From Caldicellulosiruptor changbaiensis (GTDB taxonomy: Bacteria > Bacillota > Thermoanaerobacteria > Caldicellulosiruptorales > Caldicellulosiruptoraceae), in the NCBI RefSeq assembly GCF_003999255.1, contig NZ_CP034791.1:639001-703000 (forward strand): DNA of 64,000 bases, written 5' to 3'. Numbering within the stretch: the first letter of the stretch is position 1; the number at the start of each line of letters is the position of its first letter. This document shows, one piece after another, positions 55,108-63,586 of this stretch. A model generated the notes under the pieces. That model was not told where the DNA came from and searched no databases. It saw only the letters and a list, made by a program, of their open reading frames with translations. Position numbers and translations under genes: made by a program.

Positions 55108-55282
55108 GTTACAGGGAACAGTTAAAAAGTGTAAAATGGCAAACGAAAACCTCAAGTCCTGCAGCCAATTTTTAAGGCAAAATTGGGTGCAGGATTTTAA
55201 GAAGAATAATGCATACATTCTCTTGAAGAAGTCCACACCACCAATCGCAGAGTTTAAAAACTTTGCGAGAGGTGTTTTTTTT
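55108..55282 (+). ncRNA. Candidate small RNA after tRNA-Gln, three hairpins and terminator
   Basis: A possible promoter (GTTACA 55108-55113, 18 bases, TAAAAT 55132-55137) is followed by a long hairpin at 55154-55197 (AAGTCCTGCAGCCAATTTT with AAAATTGGGTGCAGGATTT), a short one near 55202-55226, and a terminator (CGCAGAGTTT with AAACTTTGCG inside CACC/GGTG, then eight T) at 55236-55282. No convincing protein is encoded. It does not match an RNA family that I can name with confidence. Confidence 0.5.
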
Positions 55283-55685
55283 ATGTCCAATAAGGTGTCT
55301 TTGAATTTATGCAGAGGAAACATATAAAAAATTTGGGTTGTTTGATTGGTTGAATGGGGTTTAAATTATAAAAGTCAGATTGTTCAAGAAATTTTCTCTG
55401 GATCAGTTCACCACAATCATTTCAGGTAATTTTTTCCTTAGGATTTATATTTGTTTTATCAGTGTATAATTAGAATGCAAGAAATAAAATAAGTGGTTTG
55501 ATTTAACAACAGGAAACAATAAGAGGTAAATTTTTTTACTTTGACAAGACAAAAAAATACAAATATGGGTACAAAATATTGCAAAAAAAAACAATATTAT
55601 GAATTGAAATTAAAAACAGCAGTTATAAATTATAATTAAAGGTTCTTAAATGAAATAGAACTAAAAAACGAAAGGATGAGGAGAT
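55283..55685 (+). other. Intergenic region without a recognisable gene
   Basis: About 400 bases, AT-rich. A TTGACA at 55541-55546 lacks a good -10 at the right distance (TATGGG). The ribosome site GGATGAGGAG of the next gene is at its end. Nothing else is supported. Confidence 0.5.
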
Positions 55686-56303
55686 ATGGTCAAAAAATTA
55701 CTAAAAAAGGGAAGGTACAAAAGAATCGTGATTAGTGCTATTGTGTTTTTTACATTACTCTTACTGAACCTTAGTGATGCATTTGCAGAAAATACAGTTA
55801 CGTATGTTGAACTTCCAGTTAAAAAGGTAAGTCAGGCATATTCAAATTGGTGCTGGGCAGCAGGGTGTGAGTCGATATTGTACTATTGCAAAAACTATTT
55901 AGGTTTTGGGAGAGAGGCAACACAGTGGGATATAGTGAAATATATCTATGGAAGTTACGTAAATCAAGGCGCAACGCTTTCTGATATACAAAGAGCGCTC
56001 AGCTATTATGGTGTTGGTTCTTCGCGTATGTATCCTATAAGCGGTAATACAATAACCTACGGTCAAATATGTGAGCAGATAGTCAATTTAAGAAGTCCAA
56101 TAGGAATAAATGTTGTTGTTGGTGCTGGTCATTTTGCAGTATTGTGTGGAATATGGCAATATTTTGATAATGGTAGTTTAAAAAATTTTGTATTGGTAAT
56201 GGATCCAGCAGTTGGTTATATAAGAACTATACCTGATTCAGAATTGAGAGATAATGATTTTGATTGGGAATTAATAGATGCCATAAAAGTTTATAAGCCT
56301 TGA
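55686..56303 (+). CDS. Secreted papain-like cysteine protease (C39/C70-like)
   Basis: 205 residues. A signal peptide (basic start, hydrophobic 13-30, cut near AFA) is followed by the papain-like core with the catalytic Cys in SNWCWAAGCESIL, His in GAGHFAVLCG, and an Asp in VLVMDPAVG. The NWCWAA block is like the AvrRpt2/C39-like family. It likely cuts peptides outside the cell. It is followed 28 bases later by a membrane-anchored protein gene, so the two may work as a pair. Confidence 0.82.
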   Translation: MVKKLLKKGRYKRIVISAIVFFTLLLLNLSDAFAENTVTYVELPVKKVSQAYSNWCWAAGCESILYYCKNYLGFGREATQWDIVKYIYGSYVNQGATLSDIQRALSYYGVGSSRMYPISGNTITYGQICEQIVNLRSPIGINVVVGAGHFAVLCGIWQYFDNGSLKNFVLVMDPAVGYIRTIPDSELRDNDFDWELIDAIKVYKP

Positions 56304-56331
56304 TAAAAAGATGGAGAGGAGAGAAGAGACT

Positions 56332-57294
56332 ATGAGAAGGTCCAGCATCTTTTTAATAATATTTGTCTTTATATTGGTATGTTTACTTAACATGACAGTA
56401 TTAGTGTTTGCTAATTCAAATTCTATTATAAACCATAACGAAGAAGTTATGAAACTTAGAAGACAGCTTGCGGCTGAACACCATTTGAACGCTCTGCTTG
56501 AACTTCTAAATAGAGATAGTTCTTTTAAAATGAAATTGGATGAACTTACTGGCAACAAAGGTTCTTATGATTTCAAGAAGTTTAAATTGAGTGATGAGTA
56601 TGAACTCTATAAATTGTTTGTATTTCCTTTAGAATCGAAATTAGCGTCTAACGGGCACACAAAAATTTTATACTTAAAAGAGGGTTTCAAAAATAAAATA
56701 GAAAATTTAAAATTAGAAACATTTGAAGATGCACTCAATACAGAATTTGTTCATAATATGTGGGCAAGAATAATCTTTTACGACGGAAAACCTGTTGGAT
56801 ACATGTTAATTGATTGGGATAAAAATTATAATGATTATATTATTTCAGAATCAACAATGGGATACAGTGGGTTAGGAGAAGCAATTATATTTATGAAAGA
56901 ATTTTTAAGAAGCAAAGGACAACATCCAAATGTTAAAATTGTTGACGCTCTTGAAAGGTCATTATATGTTGTTTCTGAAGATGGCAACTGGTGGTGCACT
57001 GATGCTGCAGATTCTTCAAATCCACAAATGTATAGAAAGCAAATCTGGAGTTTTAAAGAAATTAAAGAGGGCTTGAATAATAGACCTAAGGAAATATTAA
57101 AACTATTAGAAGATATGCAAAAAGATCCGCACAATGTTCTTTTAGGCGGTAGTAGTTATAAGCCTTTGTATGAAACTGCAATTGAAATAAAAAAGATGAA
57201 AAACATTTTAATAGCAATATTAATGCTATTTATAACAGTCGTTTTTATTGTAGTTGTAAACTTAACTTCTAAAATACAAAAGAGGAATATCTAA
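56332..57294 (+). CDS. Membrane-anchored extracellular protein of unknown function, paired with the protease
   Basis: 320 residues from ATG 56332, which has GGAGAGGAGAGAAG upstream. An N-terminal signal helix (IFLIIFVFILVCLLNMTVLVFA) and a C-terminal membrane helix (ILIAILMLFITVVFIVVVNL) bracket a soluble outside domain with WARIIFYDGKPVGYMLIDWD and a Trp-rich part (DGNWWCTDAADSS). I recognise no family. The gene order suggests a partner, substrate or inhibitor of the protease, which is inference only. Confidence 0.65.
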   Translation: MRRSSIFLIIFVFILVCLLNMTVLVFANSNSIINHNEEVMKLRRQLAAEHHLNALLELLNRDSSFKMKLDELTGNKGSYDFKKFKLSDEYELYKLFVFPLESKLASNGHTKILYLKEGFKNKIENLKLETFEDALNTEFVHNMWARIIFYDGKPVGYMLIDWDKNYNDYIISESTMGYSGLGEAIIFMKEFLRSKGQHPNVKIVDALERSLYVVSEDGNWWCTDAADSSNPQMYRKQIWSFKEIKEGLNNRPKEILKLLEDMQKDPHNVLLGGSSYKPLYETAIEIKKMKNILIAILMLFITVVFIVVVNLTSKIQKRNI

Positions 57295-57385
57295 AAATTG
57301 AGCCATTTGAATTTAAATTAAATTGAAACTGTCAAGTTTGTAGTTTGAAAGAAAATTGTTTGTTTGATAATAAAATGAAGATAAC

Positions 57386-57422
57386 AAAAAGAGGATGTGC
57401 TTACAAGAGGCATCCTCTTTTA
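57386..57422 (+). terminator. Intrinsic terminator after the protease pair
   Basis: AAAAGAGGATG (57387-57397) pairs with CATCCTCTTTT (57411-57421). Confidence 0.8.
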
Positions 57423-57497
57423 TTGCGCAACTCAGGAATTTTTGATAAAATAATTCTAAAAATGCTTTGAATCACTATAGGAGAGAGTTGATAAAAA

Positions 57498-57674
57498 GTG
57501 AAACTCAGAAAAGGTGCACTCTCTTATCTACTGGGTGTTTTTATTATCTCATTTTTTCTTATGTTTATAGTTGTGTTTGTATTTCAGTATTCTAATAGTC
57601 CTGGAATAGATTTTTTGTTATCTTTGTTGGTTGCACATTATATCTGCAAGAGTATATTTTCGTTCGAAGATTAG
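57498..57674 (+). CDS. Small membrane protein, unknown
   Basis: 58 residues from GTG 57498, with GGAGAGAG about ten bases upstream. A basic start is followed by a hydrophobic helix (LLGVFIISFFLMFIVVFVF) and a weaker second one. No family is recognised. It is too short for firm proof of coding. Confidence 0.45.
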   Translation: MKLRKGALSYLLGVFIISFFLMFIVVFVFQYSNSPGIDFLLSLLVAHYICKSIFSFED

Positions 57675-57780
57675 TTGGTAAGTTGTTGTATTACAATTTT
57701 TCTAAACTAAACTTGGGGATAAGACGAAGGTGAAAAAAGTTAAGTAGAACAAAAATTTGATAATAGAAGGTGCTTTGAAA

Positions 57781-58218
57781 GTGATAAGAAGAAATAAAAT
57801 TGATATTGATCATGCTAAAAAAGTTATTAAAGATTTGGGTGCATTTTTCAGCAGGTTTGGGAACAAGGTTGTTGCTGCTTATCTTTTTGGTTCATTTGCA
57901 ATGGGCACGTATACTCCGCTTTCTGATATAGACATAGCAATTTTATTTGACAAGGAACTTTCCAAAGGAATAGTAGAAGAACTTGAAAATGAGATTCTTG
58001 ATGGGCTTATAAAAATATTTAAAACTGATGAAGTTGATCTTGTTGTTCTCAATAGCGCACCTTTATCTGTTAGATACGGAGTATTAAAAACTGGGAAGAT
58101 AGTTTACTGTAGCAATACAGAAAAAATGGTTGACTTTCAAACAGAGGTCATATCAAAATATCTTGATATAAAGCCTTACAGGGAAGAATTTTATAGGGAA
58201 TTTTTAAAATCTTTATAA
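57781..58218 (+). CDS. mntA: MNT-type nucleotidyltransferase, MntA antitoxin
   Basis: About 145 residues from GTG 57781, with GAAGGTG upstream; TTG 57757 or 57775 are in-frame alternatives. The nucleotidyltransferase motif GSFAMGTYTPLSDID is the G-S-X10-D-X-D pattern, and the third acid lies in DEVDLVVLN. MntA proteins add AMP to the HEPN toxin partner and switch it off. The HEPN gene follows 31 bases later, the order of the type VII toxin-antitoxin pair. Confidence 0.88.
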   Translation: MIRRNKIDIDHAKKVIKDLGAFFSRFGNKVVAAYLFGSFAMGTYTPLSDIDIAILFDKELSKGIVEELENEILDGLIKIFKTDEVDLVVLNSAPLSVRYGVLKTGKIVYCSNTEKMVDFQTEVISKYLDIKPYREEFYREFLKSL

Positions 58219-58249
58219 AGATTTATTGAGAGGAGTTTGTTTTTAGGAT

Positions 58250-58681
58250 ATGGACGAAAAAATATTATTTCATTTAAAGCTCTTAAAAAAATATACAGAG
58301 TTGTTGAAAGACATATCAAAAGTTGATTTTGAAGAATATATGGCAAATGAAATCTTAAAAGGTGCAGTGCAAAGGTATTTGCAAATTGCAATTGAAACAT
58401 GTATCAACATTGGAAATAGAATAATTTCAATAGAACAAACAAAAGGTAAAAATATAAAAACGCCTGAAACATATGCAGATATATTTTTGGCATTGTCTCA
58501 ATTAGGTATTATTAATGACGAATTTAGCACAAGGCTTTCTCAAATGGCAAGGTTTAGAAACAAACTGGTACATCTTTATTGGGAAATTGATGATAGTTTG
58601 GTTTATAGGTTTATAAAAGAAAAGATACAAGATTTTGAAGAATATATTTGTTGTATAAAAAAGTATGTCCAAAATAATTGA
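58250..58681 (+). CDS. hepT: HEPN-domain ribonuclease toxin HepT
   Basis: 143 residues, all helical. The RX4HXY motif (RNKLVHLY) near residue 108 is intact; Arg and His form the RNase site and the Tyr is the AMP target of MntA. In other systems HepT cuts tRNA or mRNA when not modified. With the MntA gene before it, this is a complete HEPN/MNT pair and so may act as an anti-phage or stress module. Confidence 0.88.
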   Translation: MDEKILFHLKLLKKYTELLKDISKVDFEEYMANEILKGAVQRYLQIAIETCINIGNRIISIEQTKGKNIKTPETYADIFLALSQLGIINDEFSTRLSQMARFRNKLVHLYWEIDDSLVYRFIKEKIQDFEEYICCIKKYVQNN

Positions 58682-58761
58682 TATTTATTGTAAACTTTAC
58701 AAACTTTACAGTATAATCATTTTAAGTTAATTGTTCGTATATTTCGAACAAAAGTTTGGTA

Positions 58762-58790
58762 TTGTAGAGTCAGGAGACATCAGCTATAAT
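58762..58790 (+). promoter_or_regulatory. Sigma-A promoter of tRNA-Lys
   Basis: TTGTAG (58762-58767), a 17-base spacer, TATAAT (58785-58790). A 7-base-arm palindrome (TTGTTCG and CGAACAA, 58731-58751) lies just upstream. Confidence 0.55.
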
Positions 58791-58809
58791 AACAATGCAC
58801 CTTATATAT

Positions 58810-58885
58810 GGGCCATTAGCTCAGTAGGCAGAGCACCAGCCTTTTAAGCTGGGTGTCCCGCGTTCGAGTCGCGGATGGCTCACCA
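58810..58885 (+). tRNA. tRNA-Lys (anticodon TTT)
   Basis: The acceptor GGGCCAT pairs with ATGGCTC; the anticodon arm is CCAGCCT-TTT-AAGCTGG; the T loop is CGTTCGAGTCG; CCA is encoded. 76 bases. Confidence 0.96.
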
Positions 58886-58900
58886 TCTTCAAAAACATAA

Positions 58901-58922
58901 GCCCTTGAAAAAGGGCCTTTTT
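58901..58922 (+). terminator. Intrinsic terminator after tRNA-Lys
   Basis: GCCCTT pairs with AAGGGC across a four-base loop, then CTTTTTG. Confidence 0.75.
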
Positions 58923-58994
58923 GTTTATATTGAAAAATAAAATTTGCTGTGATAAAGTTTTAATAAAAAAAGGAAAGGAAAAGCTATATAAAAA

Positions 58995-60527
58995 ATGCTT
59001 GCAAAAGTTTTGACATCTTCTTACCTTGGCATAAAAGGCTATATTGTTACAGTTGAAACAGACATGTCAAATGGCCTTCCAAGCTTTGATATAGTCGGCC
59101 TTCCTGATGCGACTATTAAAGAGGCAAAAGAAAGAATAAGGGTGGCAATAAAAAACAGTGGTTTTGAATTTCCAACCAGAAAAATAATTGTTAATCTTGC
59201 ACCTGCAAGCACCAGAAAGGAAGGTTCATCTTTTGATCTGCCTGTGGCTATTTCTGTACTAAAGTCGTCTGAGCAGATAAACCCTAAAATCAGCCCATAT
59301 GAGGTTGCAATAATTGGAGAGCTTTCTCTTGATGGAAGTGTCAAAAGAGTGGATGGAGCTTTACTTATGACAATTGCAGCTTTGGAAAATGGTATCAAAA
59401 AGATTATTGTTCCTTATGAGAACAGGGCAGAATGTAGCGTTGTGAGAGGAATTGATGTTTTTCCTGTGAAAACTTTAAAAGAAGCTGTGGAGATTTTGGA
59501 TGACCCTCAGAGTGCCACACCTTATAAGGTTGAAATAGATGAGATGAATCTTCTTGATATCTTTACATATGATGTTGACTTTTCAGAGGTAAAAGGACAA
59601 GAATATGTCAAAAGAGCAGTTGAGGTAGCAGTGGCAGGAATGCACAACCTACTTTTGATTGGCCCACCAGGTAGCGGCAAAACCATGATTGCTCAGCGTA
59701 TTCCCACAATTTTACCTCCAATGACCTTTGAAGAGAGCTTAGAAGTGACAAAAATTTATAGCTGTGCAGGACTTTTGAAAGATGGTCAGGCGCTTATCAC
59801 TGCAAGGCCTTTTAGAAGTCCACATCACACCTCTTCATCAATTGCTATAATTGGTGGCGGTAAGATTCCAAAACCAGGTGAGGTTTCTCTTGCGCACAAT
59901 GGCGTTTTGTTTTTAGATGAGTTTCCTGAGTTTGATAAAAAGACAATAGAGGTTCTCCGCCAGCCTCTTGAGGATGGATATGTGACAATTTCAAGAGTAA
60001 ATGCATCAATTGAATATCCTGCAAGGTTTATGCTTGTATGTAGCATGAACCCTTGCAAATGTGGCTATTTTTTGTCAGATGAGAGGGAGTGCACATGCAC
60101 ACCTGCTCAAATTAAGCAGTATCTTGGAAGGATTTCTGGTCCTATTTTGGACAGAATTGATGTTCAGGTTGAAGTAAAGTCTGTAAAGCTTGAAAACTTC
60201 AATTCCTCAATTTGCAAAGATTCAGCAGCTATGAGAAAAGAAGTAGAGAGAGCAAGACAAATTCAGCTTGAAAGGTTCAAAGGGCTTGGCATATTTTATA
60301 ATTCTCAGATGAAAGGGTCGCTTGTGAATAAATTTTGTAAACTTTCGAAAAAAGAAAAGCAGCTGCTTGAAAGAGCGTTTACTACTTTGGGGCTATCGCT
60401 AAGAGGATATACCAAAATTTTGAAGGTTGCAAGAACAATTGCTGATTTAGAAGGAAGCGAAGAGATAAAAGCAGAGCACCTGCAAGAGGCAATCTCTTAC
60501 AGGCTGTTGGAAAGAAGACTTATTTAG
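58995..60527 (+). CDS. comM: YifB/ComM-family magnesium-chelatase-like AAA ATPase
   Basis: 510 residues, full length. An N-terminal Lon-protease-like fold (GLPSFDIVGLPDATIKEAKER) is followed by the AAA core (Walker A GPPGSGKTMIA, Walker B NGVLFLDEFPEF) and a Cys pattern (CSMNPCKCGYF, ECTCTP). ComM in other bacteria drives branch migration during natural transformation; the Firmicute role is less certain. It starts at ATG 58995 and has its stop overlapping the end of znuB on the other strand. Confidence 0.9.
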   Translation: MLAKVLTSSYLGIKGYIVTVETDMSNGLPSFDIVGLPDATIKEAKERIRVAIKNSGFEFPTRKIIVNLAPASTRKEGSSFDLPVAISVLKSSEQINPKISPYEVAIIGELSLDGSVKRVDGALLMTIAALENGIKKIIVPYENRAECSVVRGIDVFPVKTLKEAVEILDDPQSATPYKVEIDEMNLLDIFTYDVDFSEVKGQEYVKRAVEVAVAGMHNLLLIGPPGSGKTMIAQRIPTILPPMTFEESLEVTKIYSCAGLLKDGQALITARPFRSPHHTSSSIAIIGGGKIPKPGEVSLAHNGVLFLDEFPEFDKKTIEVLRQPLEDGYVTISRVNASIEYPARFMLVCSMNPCKCGYFLSDERECTCTPAQIKQYLGRISGPILDRIDVQVEVKSVKLENFNSSICKDSAAMRKEVERARQIQLERFKGLGIFYNSQMKGSLVNKFCKLSKKEKQLLERAFTTLGLSLRGYTKILKVARTIADLEGSEEIKAEHLQEAISYRLLERRLI

Positions 60528-61335
60528 AAGTTTTTTTAATATGTTTTTTTCTTGTAATATTGATGATTTCAGCTATAAAAAATATGACCAAAAATGTCAA
60601 AACTGTTGCACCGCCAGGTGGGATATCGATATAGTAAGAGGAAGTAAGTCCTGCTATTATTGCAATTAAAGATACTAAAAGTGAAACTACTTGAAGCATT
60701 CCGAAATTTTTTGAAAATCTCATCGCAATTGCTGTTGGGAAAACAATCATGCTTGAGATTAAAAGACCGCCCACAATCTTAAGTGAAACAGCAATTATTG
60801 TTGCTGAAACAATACTCAGCAAATAATCAAGTAGTTTTGTGTTTATTCCAGAGACCTTTGCGCTAACTTCATCAAATGTAGCAAGAATAAGTCTTTTTCT
60901 GAACATTGCTATAAAAGTGACTGTTAAAAGGCATACTGCAAAGATAATCCATACATCTTCATTCCCAATTGCGACTATGCTTCCAAAAAGGAAGCTCATT
61001 AAGTTGCTACTGCTTTTTAAAATTCCAAACAGAACTGATGCAAGCCCTAAAGCAGTGATTGAAACAAGGGCAAGAGATACTTCTTCAAACCTTTTAAATC
61101 TTGATTTGAAATACTCAAGAACTATAGCAAATCCAACTGTTGAGATAATTGCGCCAATGGTTGGACTAAAATTTAAAAGAAGTGCTGCTGCAACACCAAC
61201 AATTGCCGTGTGTGAAAGAGAATCTCCCATCTGTGAAAATCTTTTGAGTACAAGAAAGTTTCCAGCAAGCGAGGTCATGATGCTAACCAGCACACCTGCT
61301 AAAAAAGCCCTTTGCATAAATTCATATTGAAGCAT
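60520..61335 (-). CDS. znuB: Metal ABC transporter permease ZnuB
   Basis: 271 residues from the ATG at 61335 (MLQYEFMQRAFLAG), which has AGGATGTGAT upstream; the frame opens earlier but without the family's start. About eight membrane helices are seen, with GNFLVLKRFSQMGDSLSHTAIVGVA typical of the ABC-3 permease family. It forms the membrane channel of the zinc importer with ZnuC and ZnuA. Last gene of the zur-znuA-znuC-znuB run. Confidence 0.9.
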   Translation of the reverse strand: MLQYEFMQRAFLAGVLVSIMTSLAGNFLVLKRFSQMGDSLSHTAIVGVAAALLLNFSPTIGAIISTVGFAIVLEYFKSRFKRFEEVSLALVSITALGLASVLFGILKSSSNLMSFLFGSIVAIGNEDVWIIFAVCLLTVTFIAMFRKRLILATFDEVSAKVSGINTKLLDYLLSIVSATIIAVSLKIVGGLLISSMIVFPTAIAMRFSKNFGMLQVVSLLVSLIAIIAGLTSSYYIDIPPGGATVLTFLVIFFIAEIINITRKKHIKKTSK

Positions 61336-61354
61336 AATATCACATCCTGTTATT

Positions 61355-62107
61355 TTATTCTTTTTTAGTATAAGAGTGTCTGTGTTCAATTTTCTTAATC
61401 TTATATTTGTACACACTTTCAAATTTTGAGGGGGAAAACTCTTTTGCGCTGCAAGCAGTGTAAATCATACCATCCCCCATACAGATTATGGTATCAGCAT
61501 GCTGAGTTACAGCATACACATCGTGTGTTACCATTAATATTGTTGTTCCTTCTTTCTTTTTCTCCCCAAGAATTTCAAAAAGAAGCTGCTCAGAGAGACT
61601 GTCTATCCCCACAGTTGGCTCATCTAAAAGAAGTATTTGAGGGTCTGATATGAGCGCGCGGGCTAAAAATACTCTTTGCTGCTGTCCGCCAGAAAGCTGA
61701 CCTATCAGCCTGTTTTTGAGCTGCTTTATTTGAAGCTTTTCTAAAATGCTTTCAGCTTTTTCAAAGTCCTGCTTTGAAAATCTCTGAAGCAATCCTTTTT
61801 TTGGCACTAGTCCTAAAAGTACAGTTTCAAAAACGCTCAAAGGGAAGCTCTGATTAAAATTTGTGACCTTTTGAGGGACAAAGGATATTTTCTGCTTATC
61901 CTGTGGGGTAAGATGTTGTTTGCCAAATATTAGTATTTTTCCGCTTGTTGGTGTGTAAATCCCTGAGATTATATTCAAAAGTGTGGTCTTACCAGAACCG
62001 TTTGGTCCGACTATGGCAACAAACTCACCTTTTTGAATTTTGAGGTTTATGTCTTTTAGGATTCTTTTCTGGTCAATATAAAAGTTTACATCTATAAGTT
62101 CAATCAT
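61355..62107 (-). CDS. znuC: Metal ABC transporter ATP-binding protein ZnuC
   Basis: 250 residues. Walker A GPNGSGKTTLL, signature LSGGQQQRVFLARAL, Walker B ILLLDEPTVG, and H-loop MVTHD are all present. It powers zinc uptake with ZnuB and the lipoprotein. The minus-strand start has AGGAGAG ten bases upstream. It precedes znuB by 19 bases. Confidence 0.93.
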   Translation of the reverse strand: MIELIDVNFYIDQKRILKDINLKIQKGEFVAIVGPNGSGKTTLLNIISGIYTPTSGKILIFGKQHLTPQDKQKISFVPQKVTNFNQSFPLSVFETVLLGLVPKKGLLQRFSKQDFEKAESILEKLQIKQLKNRLIGQLSGGQQQRVFLARALISDPQILLLDEPTVGIDSLSEQLLFEILGEKKKEGTTILMVTHDVYAVTQHADTIICMGDGMIYTACSAKEFSPSKFESVYKYKIKKIEHRHSYTKKE

Positions 62108-62130
62108 TCTGATTTTCTCTCCTGCAACAT

Positions 62131-62994
62131 TTATTTTAAAACCATCTCAAATGCTTTTAAGTTCTTTTCCATAAGGCTGAGTATTGTCTCATTTCTTGCT
62201 TGAGATGAATTTACAATTCCCATTCCATAGATATTTACAATTTTGATGCCAGTATCTTTTGCGATAGTCTTTACAGCAGGCAAATTTTCATTTGGGTCAA
62301 CAAGAATGTACTTTATGTTCTTTTCCTTTATAAACTGAACAATCTCTTTCATTTTTTGAGCCGATGGCTCTTCTTCTTCGTTCACACCGGTAATTGAATA
62401 CTGCTTGAGGCTGTAGTCTCTTGCTAAGTAGCCAAAAGAGGGATGAGCAATTAGAAATTCTTTTCTTTTTGAGTTTTTCACAACAGAAGAAAATTCCTTA
62501 TCAAGCCTATCAAGACTTGCAATCAGTTTTGAAGCATTTTGTTGGTAATAACTTTTATTTTTTGGATCTAAGCTTGTCAAGGCATTTTCAATATTTCTTG
62601 TTATTTTCTTTAAAAGCCTTGGTGATGTCCATATATGAGGGTCACTATCTATAAACTCTATACCTTCAGATGCTCTAAAGATTTTGACCTTTGTTCCCTC
62701 AAGAGGTTTTTTAACCCACTCATCAACAAGCCCAAGATATATCACCGCTTTTGCTGATGTGAGCTTGGCAATGTCACGTGAAGATGGTTCAAATGAGTGA
62801 ATTTCCGCACCGTCCTTTACAAGCTTTTCAACTGTTATCTTCTGTCCTGCTATAAGTTTTGTAATAGAATACAAAGGATAGATTGTAGTGTAGACTGTGC
62901 CTTTGGTGGTAGTTAAAGCTTCATTTTTGCAGCTACTTAAGAAAACCATGAAGCTAATAAGAAGGGGTATAGTTAGCAGCTTTATCCTCTTCAT
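62131..62994 (-). CDS. znuA: Zinc-binding lipoprotein of the ABC importer (ZnuA)
   Basis: 287 residues from the ATG at 62994, which overlaps the zur stop (ATGA). The lipobox is FLSSC, so it is held at the outer face. Metal ligands expected from the family are the His in GAEIHSFEPS, the His in DPHIWTSP, and the His in LIAHPSFGYLA, with a late Asp/Glu. Cluster A-I proteins bind zinc or manganese; the Fur-family partner supports zinc. Confidence 0.9.
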   Translation of the reverse strand: MKRIKLLTIPLLISFMVFLSSCKNEALTTTKGTVYTTIYPLYSITKLIAGQKITVEKLVKDGAEIHSFEPSSRDIAKLTSAKAVIYLGLVDEWVKKPLEGTKVKIFRASEGIEFIDSDPHIWTSPRLLKKITRNIENALTSLDPKNKSYYQQNASKLIASLDRLDKEFSSVVKNSKRKEFLIAHPSFGYLARDYSLKQYSITGVNEEEEPSAQKMKEIVQFIKEKNIKYILVDPNENLPAVKTIAKDTGIKIVNIYGMGIVNSSQARNETILSLMEKNLKAFEMVLK

Positions 62995-63416
62995 TGTTCT
63001 TCCCTCCCACAACATTTATCGCATATCCCATACACTTCCAAATTGTGGTCCAGAATTTTAAAGTTCATTTTGTTTAATTCCTCTTCAATTAGATTTATCT
63101 TACAGTCTACAATTTCGGCTTTTGCATTGCATTTTATACATACAAAATAGTGGTGATGCTCATTTTTCTTTATTTCAAAAAAATGTTTTCTATTTATAGT
63201 AGATTTCACTACAATTCCATTTTGAACAAAAAGTTCAAGGTTTCTATATACAGTTGCGAGGTTAATTTTGAAATTTTTGTTTTTTAGCATATTGAGTATT
63301 TCATCAGCTGATAAACATTGATTTGAACTATTTAAAACCTTGTATATTTCAATCCTTTGCCAGGTAGCTTTGATATTGTGTAAATTTAAAATAGACTTAA
63401 TGTCCTGGTTTATCAT
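62991..63416 (-). CDS. zur: Fur-family metal regulator, probably Zur
   Basis: 141 residues from the ATG at 63416; a GTG nine bases upstream is in frame. A winged helix (KATWQRIEIYKVL, INLATVYRNLELFVQNG) precedes a dimer and metal domain with EHHHYFVCIKCNAKAEIVDC and CDKCC. The first C-x-x-C and last C-x-x-C form the structural zinc site. It leads the znuACB operon, so it most likely represses it when zinc is enough. A PerR or Fur role is less likely from context. Confidence 0.87.
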   Translation of the reverse strand: MINQDIKSILNLHNIKATWQRIEIYKVLNSSNQCLSADEILNMLKNKNFKINLATVYRNLELFVQNGIVVKSTINRKHFFEIKKNEHHHYFVCIKCNAKAEIVDCKINLIEEELNKMNFKILDHNLEVYGICDKCCGREEQ

Positions 63417-63429
63417 TCCTTCCACCTAC

Positions 63430-63446
63430 TTGCAAATAGTTTGCAA
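63430..63446 (-). promoter_or_regulatory. Palindromic operator candidate for zur-znuACB
   Basis: TTGCAAATAGTTTGCAA is a 7-3-7 perfect inverted repeat lying 14 bases upstream of the zur ATG and just after a minus-strand TATAAT (63455-63460). A repressor bound there would block transcription start. Confidence 0.6.
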
Positions 63447-63586
63447 CTAAATATATTATACATAATATTTTAAGAAAAACAAGAGTTGACTAAGAAAAAG
63501 AAAGCAAAGTTTTAAAAACATATTTGACAAATGAAGAACAAAAACTTATAATACTAATATCGCAAATATATCCAATAAGAGGTGAT

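Noticed and set aside
55004-55327. Frames over tRNA-Gln and the small RNA region
   Set aside because: They read through a tRNA and hairpins and have no protein-like features.
58731-58751. LexA-like box (arms TTGTTCG and CGAACAA)
   Set aside because: The order of half sites is opposite to the Bacillus CGAAC-N4-GTTCG box and the next gene is tRNA-Lys; left only as an unexplained palindrome.
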